47,730 bases of DNA from an uncultured Eubacteriales bacterium (GCA_905207235.1 CAJLKN010000015.1:1-47730); one strand, 5' to 3'. Positions 17,384-25,570 are shown, counted from the stretch's first letter. The notes: generated by a model not told the origin, from the sequence alone. Program-made: numbers and translations.

Positions 17384-18912
17384 CAGTCGTCTCCCGACCC
17401 GAACGTGCGGTATGAAGCCGCTTCGAGTATGTGTTCGGGCAAAATCTCCGCGCTGTAAGAGAGGTCGGCTATCGTGCGCGCAACCTTTATAATTCTCGCC
17501 CGCGCCCTCGCGGAAAGCGAAAGTCTTTCAAAAATACCGCCGAGAACGCGCTTGCATTCGGGCGAAAGCGGGCAGTATTCCATAAGCTGCCTTTCGCCCA
17601 TCTGCGAATTGAGGTCGATCTGCTCGCCGCAAAACCTTTCGCGCTGAACGGCCCTCGCGCGCTCTACGCGCGCCTTGACTACCGCGCTCGTCTCCTCCTT
17701 CGCGTCCGAATACAAATCTTCGTATCTGACGGCATCGACTTCAACCAAAATGTCAATTCTGTCGAGCAGGGGTCCCGAAATGCGCGAGCGGTATTTTTTA
17801 ATCTGCGCAGGCGTGCAGGTGCATTGTTTGTATTCGCTGCCGTAATTGCCGCACGGGCAGGGGTTCATGCTGGCGCACAGCATAAAGTCCGCGGGAAAAG
17901 TAACCGCGCCCGCCGCGCGCGAAACTGTAATTTTTCTGTCCTCGAGGGGCTGGCGGAGAGCTTCAAGAGCCGAGCGCGAATATTCGGGCAGTTCGTCGAG
18001 GTATAAAACGCCGCGGTGCGCCTTGGAAATTTCGCCCGGGCGGATTTTAGAATTTCCGCCTCCGCACAGCGAAACGGTGGTTGCCGTATGGTGGGGCGTG
18101 CGGAAGGGGCGCAAGGTTACAATGCCCTCTTCGCCCAGCTCGCCCGCAACCGAGTGTATGGAAGTTACGTCCAGCGCCTCTTCAAAGGTGAGGTCGGGCA
18201 TTATAGTTGGTATGCACTTTGCGAGCATGGTCTTGCCCGTGCCGGGAGGACCGCTGAACAAAATGTTGTGTCCGCCCGCGACGGCAATTTCCAAGGCGCG
18301 CTTTGCAACCGCCTGACCCTTTATAAAGGACATATCGCAGTCGTATGACGAATGCGATACCGCCGCGCGGAAATCTTTGGGCTGAACGGGCGACAGAGTT
18401 ATTTCGCCTGTAAGAAAGCGCGCGGCTTCGGAAAGGCTTTTTACGGCATACACCTCCGCGCCCTCGATATACGCCGCCTCGTTGGCGTTGGCATAGGGAA
18501 GAATGAAGCGGCGAAAGCCCTTTCTCTTTGCGGAAATGAGCACGGGCAGCACGCCCGAAACGCCGCGCACGCCTCCGTCGAGGGCGAGTTCGCCCAGCAT
18601 TACATAGCCCTCGGTCTGCGCTTCGCCAAGCTGCCCGCTCGCCTTCAAAATGCTTACGGCTATGGGCAGATCGTAATGACTGCCCTCCTTTCTTATATCC
18701 GCGGGAGCGAGGTTAACCGTTATTCTGTTGACGGGAAAATGAAAGCGCGCGTTGCGCAATGCCGAATGAACGCGCTCCCTGCTCTCCTTTACGGCGGCGT
18801 CTGGAAGACCGACGAGCTCGTATGACGTCATGCCTTTGTTTATGTCCGTTTCGACCTCGACGGGCACGCCTTCGAGCCCGACGAGAGCAAAACTTGTTAC
18901 CTTTGCGAGCAT
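17383..18912 (-). CDS. comM: ComM/YifB-family Mg-chelatase-like AAA+ ATPase
   Basis: A 509-residue AAA+ protein. The N-terminal ChlI domain (ELVGLPDAAVKESRERV) precedes Walker A GPPGTGKT at 221-228, and HHTATTVSLCGGG plus DELPEYSRSALEALRQPLE give Walker B and sensor elements. CASMNPCPCGNYG is a family signature. ComM is a branch-migration helicase that widens recombination tracts during transformation. Its coupling to dprA supports a DNA-uptake role; no other competence genes are in the window. It follows rplS after a terminator hairpin, so readthrough or a hidden promoter must supply transcription. Confidence 0.94.
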   Translation of the reverse strand: MLAKVTSFALVGLEGVPVEVETDINKGMTSYELVGLPDAAVKESRERVHSALRNARFHFPVNRITVNLAPADIRKEGSHYDLPIAVSILKASGQLGEAQTEGYVMLGELALDGGVRGVSGVLPVLISAKRKGFRRFILPYANANEAAYIEGAEVYAVKSLSEAARFLTGEITLSPVQPKDFRAAVSHSSYDCDMSFIKGQAVAKRALEIAVAGGHNILFSGPPGTGKTMLAKCIPTIMPDLTFEEALDVTSIHSVAGELGEEGIVTLRPFRTPHHTATTVSLCGGGNSKIRPGEISKAHRGVLYLDELPEYSRSALEALRQPLEDRKITVSRAAGAVTFPADFMLCASMNPCPCGNYGSEYKQCTCTPAQIKKYRSRISGPLLDRIDILVEVDAVRYEDLYSDAKEETSAVVKARVERARAVQRERFCGEQIDLNSQMGERQLMEYCPLSPECKRVLGGIFERLSLSARARARIIKVARTIADLSYSAEILPEHILEAASYRTFGSGDD

Positions 18913-18950
18913 TGCATACCCCCTTGCAACAATAAAAACCGCAAAAATTT

Positions 18951-18980
18951 AAAAGCTCCCGCACATGGCGGGAGCTTTTT
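18951..18980 (-). terminator. rplS terminator, probably partial
   Basis: AAAAGCTCCCGC pairs with GCGGGAGCTTTT around a 5-base loop. Because comM follows only 40 bases on, with no obvious promoter, this is likely an attenuating terminator inside a longer unit. Confidence 0.85.
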
Positions 18981-18984
18981 TAAA

Positions 18985-19329
18985 TTACTGAACTTCCTTG
19001 ATTTTAGCAGCCTTACCTGTAAGACCTCTGAGGTAGTAGAGCTTAGCTCTTCTTACCTGACCCTTTCTTACAACGGTGATGGATGCGATTTTGGGCGAGT
19101 GAACGGGGAATGTTCTTTCTACGCCTACGCCGAAAGAAAGTCTTCTTACGGTGAAACTTTCTCTGATGCCGCCGTGCTTTTTAGCAATGACGACGCCTTC
19201 GAAGTTCTGAATTCTTTCCTTGGTTCCTTCTATAACCTTGAAGCCTACTTTTACGGTATCGCCCACGTTGAATGCGGGAACGCTTTCCTTCATGCCTTCT
19301 TTTTCAATCGCTTCGACCAAACCTTTCAT
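18985..19329 (-). CDS. rplS: 50S ribosomal protein L19
   Basis: A 114-residue large-subunit protein at the 30S-50S interface. Typical blocks are FNVGDTVKVGFKV, RIQNFEGVVIAKKHGG, ESFTVRRLSFGVGVERTFPVHSP and AKLYYLRGLTGKAAKI. The start has AGGAGG about 7 bases upstream. In most Bacillota it directly follows trmD; here it sits after yraN with its own promoter. Confidence 0.98.
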   Translation of the reverse strand: MKGLVEAIEKEGMKESVPAFNVGDTVKVGFKVIEGTKERIQNFEGVVIAKKHGGIRESFTVRRLSFGVGVERTFPVHSPKIASITVVRKGQVRRAKLYYLRGLTGKAAKIKEVQ

Positions 19330-19390
19330 ATCTGTCCTCCTGTATTTGTGCGCCGCAGTCGCGGCAGTAAGTTTTTTAATCAGCTTTTAT
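19330..19390 (-). promoter_or_regulatory. rplS leader
   Basis: The transcribed leader is about 55 bases and contains a small CCGC-GACT-GCGG hairpin shortly before the AGGAGG site. Ribosomal protein leaders with autoregulatory hairpins are known for L19 in Bacillota; equating this one with them is inference. Confidence 0.4.
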
Positions 19391-19419
19391 ATCTTAACAG
19401 ACCCGAAAATAAAAATCAA
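19391..19419 (-). promoter_or_regulatory. rplS promoter
   Basis: Minus strand: TTGATT (19414-19419), 17-base spacer, TAAGAT (19391-19396). Confidence 0.65.
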
Positions 19420-19505
19420 CTCATTTTAAGGGGTGTGTCGCAATTTTCACAAAACTTTTTTTGCTCTGATTTTTGTCCTAAACCATATATATAATATATG
19501 GCGTT

Positions 19506-19856
19506 TTAAGCCGTGAACGCGCTCTCGATATGGTTAATTTCGCCATTTAAAATTTCAATGACGTCGAACCGCACCGTCACATCCGGCTCTCTGCCCGAAA
19601 AATAGTATTTCGCGCAGGCGACGTACCTCTTTTTTCTGTCCGAACGCACGGCTTCATTGGGCATGCCGAAAGATGTGCCCGAGCGCGTTTTGACCTCGAC
19701 AAAGGCAATGACGTCGTCATGCTGCGCGATTATATCCACCTCGCCGAAGGGACAGCGGTAATTGGTTTCCTTTATTTCATAGCCGCGGCTTTTTAAATAT
19801 TTTGCCGCCGCGCCCTCGCCCCGCTTGCCGAGAAGCTGCCTCAAAGTCATTGCCAT
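19506..19856 (-). CDS. yraN: YraN/UPF0102 family endonuclease-fold protein
   Basis: A 116-residue protein of unknown exact role with a PD-(D/E)XK nuclease fold: GEVDIIA and FVEVKTRSG give the Asp and Glu-x-Lys residues, preceded by KRGEGAAAKYLKSRGY. The start at 19856 overlaps the end of rnhB by 10 bases and has AGGAG 12 bases upstream; a second ATG at 19850 is also possible. The rnhB-yraN pairing is common. It is the last gene of the ylxM unit. Confidence 0.9.
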   Translation of the reverse strand: MAMTLRQLLGKRGEGAAAKYLKSRGYEIKETNYRCPFGEVDIIAQHDDVIAFVEVKTRSGTSFGMPNEAVRSDRKKRYVACAKYYFSGREPDVTVRFDVIEILNGEINHIESAFTA

Positions 19857-20443
19857 TTTGTTGTGAAGCTCCTGCGGTGAATGGGCGTGAGCCCGCAATC
19901 TTTTATCGCCTGAATGTGCGCCGCCGTGCCGTAGCCGACATTTTTTTCGAAGCCGTACTGAGGATAGACCTTTGCGTACTCCGCCATGAGGGCGTCCCTT
20001 TCCACCTTTGCTATAATCGACGCCGCGCCTATGCAGTAGCACTGCGCGTCGCCCTTTACTATGCTGCGCTGGGGGATATCGATATCGAGCGTCATATTGC
20101 CGTCGGTGAGGACGAAATCGGGTCGGACGGACAGGCTCTCAATGGCGTTTTTCATGCACAGTCTCGTAGCCTGAAGTATGTTAATTTGGTCTATAACCTG
20201 CGGTTCGACGCGGCATATGGCGTAGGCAACCGCCTTTTGCTTTATTAACTCCGCCAGCTTTTCGCGCTTTTTGGCAGACAGCTTTTTGCTGTCGTCCACG
20301 CCCGCAATTTCGTCATCATCGGGCATAATGACAGCCGCGCAGACGACGGGTCCCGCTAGCGGTCCCCTGCCCACTTCATCGACGCCGCACACAAATTTTT
20401 TGCCCTCGGCGTGAAGATTTTTTTCGTAGATGAGTTTATCCAT
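19847..20443 (-). CDS. rnhB: Ribonuclease HII
   Basis: A 198-residue RNase HII that cleaves RNA in RNA/DNA hybrids and removes misincorporated ribonucleotides. The N-terminal motif GVDEVGRGPLAGPV supplies the acidic pair (DE), GVDDSKKLS follows, and LTDGNMTLDID with SIIAKVERD complete the active site. Full length. Its ATG is one base past the rbgA stop, with no separate ribosome site, suggesting reinitiation. Confidence 0.96.
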   Translation of the reverse strand: MDKLIYEKNLHAEGKKFVCGVDEVGRGPLAGPVVCAAVIMPDDDEIAGVDDSKKLSAKKREKLAELIKQKAVAYAICRVEPQVIDQINILQATRLCMKNAIESLSVRPDFVLTDGNMTLDIDIPQRSIVKGDAQCYCIGAASIIAKVERDALMAEYAKVYPQYGFEKNVGYGTAAHIQAIKDCGLTPIHRRSFTTKWQ

Positions 20444-20444
20444 A

Positions 20445-21299
20445 TCAGAATTCGAAGCCCTCTAAGTCCGAAAGGCTGTCCAGCGTTACCGCGCCCAGCC
20501 TGCCCTTGCGGAAGTCGTCCAGAACGGCTTTTTCGGCGCGCTCGTAGTCGTATTCGCCCCCGCGAAGCATAAAACCGCGGCGGCGGCAGACCTGTTCGAG
20601 CATTTCTACGGGCTCGCCGCCCTCTATGCCGTAGCGCTCGGCAAGGTTCTGAGGGTATTTTTCTTTAAGTTCGCCCAAAAGCGCGAGCGATACGTCGTCG
20701 ATATCGAGTATGTCGTCGTTGAGACTGCCGACGTAGGCGAGCCTTAACGCGAGCTTCTGATTTTCGAACGCGGGCGGCGTAGTTCCGGGGGTGTCCAGAA
20801 GTTCGAAGTTGCCGCACCTTATCCACTGCGTGCCGCGCGTTACGCCCGCTTTGTCGCCCGTAGCGGCGCGCTTCGCGCCCGAAAGCAGATTTATGACCGT
20901 GCTCTTGCCCGTATTGGGCACGCCGCACACCATAAATCTGAAAATTTTATTGTAGCCCTTCGCGAGAGATTTTGCCTGCTTTTCGGCGATAAGAGAGTTG
21001 ATTGCCTCCACTATATCCCTGCGCGAATTGCTGTTTACCGCGTTGAGTTTGACGCACGCGCCGCCCGCGGCGCGGATATATTTTGCAAAAGCCGTACTTT
21101 TTTCGTCGGCGAGGTCGCACTTGTTCAGAACGTACAAAACTGCTCGGTTGCCGAATATTTTTTTGAGTTTTTTATTGAAAGATGCCGCGGGACAGCGCGC
21201 GTCGAGCACGTAAATTATGCCGTCGCAGACGGCTACGGACTGCTCCATAGCCCTCATTGCCTTGGTCATATGTCCCGGGAACCACTGAATATGCTTCAT
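20445..21299 (-). CDS. rbgA: Ribosome biogenesis GTPase A (YlqF)
   Basis: A 284-residue circularly permuted GTPase needed for late 50S assembly. Motif order is permuted: G4 NKCD at 59-62, G1 GVPNTGKST at 126-134, then G3 DTPG at 169-172. The N-terminus MKHIQWFPGHMTKA is diagnostic. The start at 21299 has AAAGGAGG 6 bases upstream, so a 55-codon longer reading is rejected. That ribosome site lies within an inverted repeat (see 21301-21318). A 171-base gap separates it from trmD. Confidence 0.96.
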   Translation of the reverse strand: MKHIQWFPGHMTKAMRAMEQSVAVCDGIIYVLDARCPAASFNKKLKKIFGNRAVLYVLNKCDLADEKSTAFAKYIRAAGGACVKLNAVNSNSRRDIVEAINSLIAEKQAKSLAKGYNKIFRFMVCGVPNTGKSTVINLLSGAKRAATGDKAGVTRGTQWIRCGNFELLDTPGTTPPAFENQKLALRLAYVGSLNDDILDIDDVSLALLGELKEKYPQNLAERYGIEGGEPVEMLEQVCRRRGFMLRGGEYDYERAEKAVLDDFRKGRLGAVTLDSLSDLEGFEF

Positions 21300-21300
21300 A

Positions 21301-21318
21301 AAGCCTCCTTTAAGGCTT
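21301..21318 (-). promoter_or_regulatory. Inverted repeat enclosing the rbgA ribosome site
   Basis: On the minus strand AAGCCT and AGGCTT are perfectly complementary with six bases between them. The Shine-Dalgarno AAAGGAGG is partly in the loop and partly in the 3' arm, so folding would mask it. Confidence 0.45.
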
Positions 21319-21470
21319 GCGCCCGCGGGGGTCTCCGCATTTTTTCGTTTTTTTGTCTTAAACGGACGCGTACAACGCAAAAAATTTACTGTTGTAAGAA
21401 ATAATAATTTTCCGACAGCCGCAGAGGCGGATTGAAAACGAGAAAATTTTACGCATTGCAGCAAATTATG

Positions 21471-22136
21471 CTATTTTAAAAGGTCGGGGCGGCGCGCCGC
21501 GGTAATTTTGCGGCTCTCCTGCCTGCGCCATTCGTCTATCTTTGCGTGATTGCCCGAAAGAAGTACTTCGGGCACGCTGACGCCCCTGAAAGTTGCGGGG
21601 CGGGTGTACTGGGGATATTCCAACGCGCCGTCGGAAAAACTTTCATCAACGAGCGAACCGTCGCTCAGAACGCCGTCCACATACCGCGCCACGCAGTCGC
21701 ACACGACCATTGCGGGCAGTTCGCCGCCCGTCAGAACATAGTCGCCGATAGAAATCTCTTCATCTGTGAACATATCTATGGCACGCTGGTCAACGCCCTC
21801 GTAGTGCCCGCAAAGCAGCACTATATGCTCTAACGAAGAGAGTTCGAGCGCCTTGCTCTGCACAAAAGTCTGCCCGCGCGGCGACATGAAAATTCTTCTC
21901 GCCTTATGCTCGGGGTCAACCGCCTCCATAGCCGAGGCTATGGGCTGGGGCATCATGACCATGCCTGCGCCGCCGCCGAAGGGGTAATCGTCGCACTTTG
22001 AATGCTTATCTTCGGAATAGTCGCGTATGTTGACGACTTCGAGCTGTAATTTGTTGCCCTGCACCGCCCTGCCTATTATGCTCTGATAAAGGGGGGCGAA
22101 CATCTCGGGGAATAATGTTAAAATTGTAATTTTCAT
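21471..22136 (-). CDS. trmD: tRNA (guanine-37-N1) methyltransferase
   Basis: A 221-residue SPOUT-class enzyme that methylates G37 next to the anticodon to prevent frameshifting. Seen: ITILTLFPEMF at the start, DDYPFGGGAGMVM, LCGHYEGVDQR, and the knot-forming EISIGDYVLTGGELPAMV. The ATG at 22136 shares one base with the rimM stop (TGATG); a GTG one codon upstream is the other option. Confidence 0.97.
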   Translation of the reverse strand: MKITILTLFPEMFAPLYQSIIGRAVQGNKLQLEVVNIRDYSEDKHSKCDDYPFGGGAGMVMMPQPIASAMEAVDPEHKARRIFMSPRGQTFVQSKALELSSLEHIVLLCGHYEGVDQRAIDMFTDEEISIGDYVLTGGELPAMVVCDCVARYVDGVLSDGSLVDESFSDGALEYPQYTRPATFRGVSVPEVLLSGNHAKIDEWRRQESRKITAARRPDLLK

Positions 22137-22639
22137 CACTCGTACAGCGCAACTTCGTCGAAGCGCTTTTTGTTGACGGTAACGACTTTATTTTCCACGT
22201 CGATGCTGTCGATAACCCCCTCCGCCGCGGGGAAAGTTACCCTCTTTTCGCCGCTCGAAAGGACGTAGATATCCGTCTTGGCGGGCGTAATTTCCACAAT
22301 TTCGCCCAGAGTTTTGCCCTTTTCGGTAACAACCGAGCAGCCGAGCACATCGACAAGGTAATATGTTCCCTCGGGGAGGTCGGGGATGTCCTCTCTCAGG
22401 GCGAGAACGTCCTTTGCGCGCAGGAGCTCCGCGGCGTTTCTGTCCGCCACTCCCCGAAGCGTTACGAACGCGCAGTCGCCCGCGGGGCGGGCGGAAAGCA
22501 CCTTATATTCGACGCCGTCTATGAACACTCTGGGAAGAGCGCAGAAATCTTCCGCGCTGTCTGTGAGCGTTTTTACCTTGATTTCGCCGCGTATGCCCTG
22601 CGGCTTTAAAACGGTTGCAACAGTTAAAGTCTTTTCCAT
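22136..22639 (-). CDS. rimM: 16S rRNA processing protein RimM
   Basis: A 167-residue assembly factor for the 30S head that binds S19. The N-terminal RimM domain (TVLKPQGIRGEIKVKTLTD) is followed by a PRC-barrel from about residue 93 (TYYLVDVLGCSVVTEKG.TLGEIVEI) ending in VDIENKVV-like VDVENKVVTV. It lies just after a terminator-like hairpin that spans the khpA stop. Confidence 0.94.
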   Translation of the reverse strand: MEKTLTVATVLKPQGIRGEIKVKTLTDSAEDFCALPRVFIDGVEYKVLSARPAGDCAFVTLRGVADRNAAELLRAKDVLALREDIPDLPEGTYYLVDVLGCSVVTEKGKTLGEIVEITPAKTDIYVLSSGEKRVTFPAAEGVIDSIDVENKVVTVNKKRFDEVALYE

Positions 22640-22653
22640 ATCAGCATAAAAAG

Positions 22654-22674
22654 AAAAGGCGGTTTACGCCTTTT
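22654..22674 (-). terminator. Intra-operon terminator or attenuator between khpA and rimM
   Basis: Minus strand: AAAAGGCG pairs with CGCCTTTT around a 5-base loop that contains the khpA stop codon, followed by CTTTTT and, 12 bases later, the rimM ATG. Partial termination would lower rimM/trmD relative to rpsP. Confidence 0.6.
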
Positions 22675-22900
22675 CCTCAATTTCTATAACGTATTTTTTG
22701 CTGTCGCGGGGCGTAGCGCAACGAACGATGGTGCGCATCGCCTTTGCTATTTTGCCCTGCTTGCCGATGACCTTGCCCATATCCGAGGCGTCGAGAAGGA
22801 CGGTTACCTGAATGGCGTTTTCGGTTTCTTCGACCTTATATTCTATTTCGTCCTTTTTGTCGGCGAACTGTTCGACTATATATTTTATTAATTCAAGCAT
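22664..22900 (-). CDS. khpA: KH-domain RNA-binding protein KhpA (YlqC)
   Basis: A 78-residue single type-II KH domain with the GxxG loop in VIGKQGKIAKAM. KhpA forms dimers or pairs with KhpB/Jag and influences small RNAs and cell-wall growth in Bacillota. The start at 22900 has GGAGAA 6-7 bases upstream, excluding a 22-codon longer reading. The position between rpsP and rimM is canonical. Confidence 0.93.
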   Translation of the reverse strand: MLELIKYIVEQFADKKDEIEYKVEETENAIQVTVLLDASDMGKVIGKQGKIAKAMRTIVRCATPRDSKKYVIEIEEKA

Positions 22901-23022
22901 GCGTTTTCTCCGTTGCGCGCAATCTGCGCGCATATTGCCCGCGCCTTTATGCGGCGCCGACGGCAATAACCTTTAATCTGCCCGCCGCGCGCAGTCTGCG
23001 CAGTTCGGGCGGAAGGGTAAAA

Positions 23023-23319
23023 TTACTTCTTCTTTTTCTTGTCGTTGGTCTTGGGAGCGGAAAGTTTGGTGCTCTGTTCCATAGCGCCAACCTTTACGAG
23101 GTAGCTTTTTACCGTCTCGGTAGGCTGAACGCCCTTTGCAAGCCAGCTCTTTGCCTTTTCAACGTCGATGTTGATTTCTGCGGGGGTCTTGAGGGGATCT
23201 ACATAACCGATTTTATCGATGTATTCGCCCGACTGAGCCTTTCTGCTGTCGATTACAACCACTCTGTAGAAGGGGTTCTTCTTGTCGCCCATTCTGGTCA
23301 ATCTCATTTTAACTGCCAT
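23023..23319 (-). CDS. rpsP: 30S ribosomal protein S16
   Basis: A 98-residue small-subunit protein. MAVKMRLTRMGDKKNPFYRVVVIDSR is diagnostic (positions 1-26), followed by GYVDPLKTPAEI and a Lys-rich tail ending KKKKK. It has AGGAGA upstream of the ATG. Codons are strongly biased toward the highly expressed set. Confidence 0.98.
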   Translation of the reverse strand: MAVKMRLTRMGDKKNPFYRVVVIDSRKAQSGEYIDKIGYVDPLKTPAEINIDVEKAKSWLAKGVQPTETVKSYLVKVGAMEQSTKLSAPKTNDKKKKK

Positions 23320-23392
23320 TTTATTTTATCTCCTGAAAAAAAATTATTTTTTATTTATTTTTATCTCCCGTAACGGAGTTTGTAACTGTTTA

Positions 23393-24706
23393 TCAGATGA
23401 AGGGCAATCTGCGCTTGCCGCCCTTTATCTGTTTTATAAGCTGTTTGGTCTGGTCAAACTGCTTCAAAAGCTGGTTTATCTCCTGCACCGTAGTGCCTGA
23501 GCCCGCAGCTATGCGCTTTTTGCGCGAAGAGTTGATTATAGAGGGATCAACCCTCTCCTTCTGCGTCATGGAAAGAATGATTGCCTTTGTCCTTTCCATC
23601 TTCTTTTCGTCTATGTCGCCGTCCTTGACCTTGCCTGCAAGTCCAGGCATCATGGAGACGAGCGCCTGCGCGCCGCCCATCTTTTTCATGCTCTCGAACT
23701 GGTCGAGATAATCTTCGAGCGTGAAGGAGTTTTCGAGCATTTTCTTCTTCATTTTGAGAGCCTGCTCTTCGGAAACCGCCTCCTGCGCCTTTTCGATGAG
23801 GGTGAGCACGTCGCCCATGCCGAGTATGCGCGAAGCCATGCGGTCGGGATAGAAATACTCCAGATCGGTTATCTTTTCGCCCACGCCGATGAACTTTATG
23901 GGCTTGCCCGTAACAGCCTTTATGGAAAGGCACGCGCCGCCGCGCGTATCGCCGTCGAGCTTGGTTAAAACTATGCCCGTAACTTCCAGCCTTTCGTTGA
24001 AGGTCTTGGCGACGTTTACGGCGACCTGACCCATCATGGCATCTACGGTAAGAAGAATTTCGGAAACGTCCACCGCCGCCTTAATTCTTTCGAGCTCCTG
24101 CATGAGTTTTTCGTCTATTTCAAGTCTGCCCGCGGTGTCGATTATAACCGTATCGTAGCCCATAGACTTTGCATAATCGACAGCCTGAACAGCCGTCTTT
24201 ACGGGGTCCTGAGTGCCCTTTTCGAAAACTTCGCAGCCAGCGTTGCCGCCCACCACTTTGAGCTGATTAATAGCCGCGGGGCGATATATGTCGCAGGCGA
24301 CCAAAAGGGGCTTTTTGCCGCTCTTTTTCAAAAGCACTGCGAGCTTGCCGCACAGCGTCGTCTTGCCCGCGCCCTGAAGTCCGCACATCATAATGACTGT
24401 GGGAGGCTTGGGGGAAACCGTAAGTTTTGCGCCCGCGGGACCCATGAGCTCTATGAGCTGTTCGTTGACGATTTTTATGACCTGCTGGGCAGGGTTAAGG
24501 CTCTTTAAAATTTCCTGACCGACAGCCTTTTCGGACACGTCGGCGCAGAATTTTTTTGCAACCTGAATGTTTACGTCCGCCTCTAAAAGAGCTACGCGCA
24601 CTTCGCGCATGGCGCCCTTTATTTCGAGCTCCGTAAGCCTGCCGTGCTTCGTCAGTTTGGAAAATATATGGTTTAATCTTTCTGAAAGTGAAGAAAAAAT
24701 TGCCAT
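23393..24706 (-). CDS. ffh: Signal recognition particle protein Ffh
   Basis: A 437-residue SRP54 GTPase that binds 4.5S RNA and signal sequences. The N domain (residues 1-95) precedes G1 GLQGAGKTTLCGKLA, DTAGRLEID, TKLDGDTRGG and GVGEKITDLEYF. The M domain from about residue 310 has the RNA-binding SRKKRIAAGSG. No ribosome site is obvious; the ATG is 10 bases after the ylxM stop, so coupling is likely. YlxM and Ffh occur together across Bacillota. Confidence 0.97.
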   Translation of the reverse strand: MAIFSSLSERLNHIFSKLTKHGRLTELEIKGAMREVRVALLEADVNIQVAKKFCADVSEKAVGQEILKSLNPAQQVIKIVNEQLIELMGPAGAKLTVSPKPPTVIMMCGLQGAGKTTLCGKLAVLLKKSGKKPLLVACDIYRPAAINQLKVVGGNAGCEVFEKGTQDPVKTAVQAVDYAKSMGYDTVIIDTAGRLEIDEKLMQELERIKAAVDVSEILLTVDAMMGQVAVNVAKTFNERLEVTGIVLTKLDGDTRGGACLSIKAVTGKPIKFIGVGEKITDLEYFYPDRMASRILGMGDVLTLIEKAQEAVSEEQALKMKKKMLENSFTLEDYLDQFESMKKMGGAQALVSMMPGLAGKVKDGDIDEKKMERTKAIILSMTQKERVDPSIINSSRKKRIAAGSGTTVQEINQLLKQFDQTKQLIKQIKGGKRRLPFI

Positions 24707-24716
24707 GTCGATACCG

Positions 24717-25097
24717 TTATTTTTTGATTGCGGACTTTACTTCTTCGAAATAATCTTTGGCGATTATTTCCTTTAAAACGGCAATATCAGCGGCATATTC
24801 GGGGTGCAAACTCTCAAAATTCTCCGCCCATGCGAGCGCGCCCTTAATTAAAAACGCGTTGCGCAGCTCTCCCTCTTCGAACATTCTTCCGTGCCCGAGT
24901 TTTTCCTCGTAAGCGGCGAGTTCGCGCTTGCAACCGCCCAGGCACTCCGAAACCGCCTGGCGCGAAATGCCCTTCTGTTCGGCTATCTCCGACACCGTAA
25001 GGTCGAGATTGAAGTATAAGTCCGTCATATCCCTCTGCGTGGGGGTGAGCAGTCCGCCGTATAAATCCCACAGCCGCAGAAAGTCTATTTTATTCAT
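24717..25097 (-). CDS. ylxM: YlxM-family helix-turn-helix SRP accessory protein
   Basis: A 126-residue protein with a sigma70-region-4-like helix-turn-helix: LTPTQRDMTDLYFNLDLTVSEIAEQKGISRQAVSE near residues 17-52. In streptococci and bacilli YlxM modulates the SRP GTPase cycle. The ATG at 25097 aligns with family starts, but it begins only about 4 bases after the predicted transcription start, with no ribosome site, so the mRNA is near-leaderless. Confidence 0.9.
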   Translation of the reverse strand: MNKIDFLRLWDLYGGLLTPTQRDMTDLYFNLDLTVSEIAEQKGISRQAVSECLGGCKRELAAYEEKLGHGRMFEEGELRNAFLIKGALAWAENFESLHPEYAADIAVLKEIIAKDYFEEVKSAIKK

Positions 25098-25107
25098 AAC
25101 GCTGAAT

Positions 25108-25136
25108 ATTATATCGCGCGCGAAAGGCTTTGTCAA
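25108..25136 (-). promoter_or_regulatory. Consensus promoter of the ylxM-ffh-rpsP operon
   Basis: Minus strand: TTGACA (25131-25136), exactly 17 bases, TATAAT (25108-25113). It is a perfect sigma-A promoter. Only 10 bases separate the -10 from the ylxM ATG. Confidence 0.85.
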
Positions 25137-25272
25137 GCGATTTTACTTGACAACTTCCGCTTTAAAAGCTGTTATATTTTTTCCGAAAAAACAATAATAT
25201 ATTTATATTATTTAACAATTATTGTGCTGTTTTTTAAATAAATGACGCAAAGTCTTAAATTTTGCAAATTTA

Positions 25273-25301
25273 TTGACAGCAATTTTTTGCAATGCTACAC
25301 T
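25273..25301 (+). promoter_or_regulatory. Promoter of the 77-residue orphan gene
   Basis: TTGACA (25273-25278), 17-base spacer ending in TGC, TACACT (25296-25301): a near-consensus promoter with an extended -10. Confidence 0.8.
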
Positions 25302-25336
25302 TAAACCGATGTAAAAGTCTGTGGGGGAAAATGGTT

Positions 25337-25567
25337 ATGCGCAAGGAAATATGCGGAATAATATACGACACTGCCCTTTCTACGAGGGATAAAAAATTCA
25401 CTTTCGGCGCTCCTGGCGACGATTACGGATACGAAGAAACGCTTTACATAACGGCGGACGGGAACTACTTTATCTATACCAACGGCGGATGCAAATCGAA
25501 ATATCCCCAAGAGGATATTCAGCCGATAGAACATTCAAAGGTGCGCGACTGGATGCTTTCGCACTGA
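25337..25567 (+). CDS. Small uncharacterised protein
   Basis: A 76-residue soluble protein I do not recognise. It begins MRKEICGIIYDTALST, has a Gly/Asp/Tyr-rich middle (GAPGDDYGYEETLY) that looks like beta-hairpins, and ends KVRDWMLSH. There is no signal peptide or membrane segment. The longer reading from 25292 is impossible because it starts inside the -10 box; the ATG at 25337 has GGGGGAA at good spacing. It has its own strong promoter and terminator, so it is probably real and independently expressed. Confidence 0.7.
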   Translation: MRKEICGIIYDTALSTRDKKFTFGAPGDDYGYEETLYITADGNYFIYTNGGCKSKYPQEDIQPIEHSKVRDWMLSH

Positions 25568-25570
25568 AAA

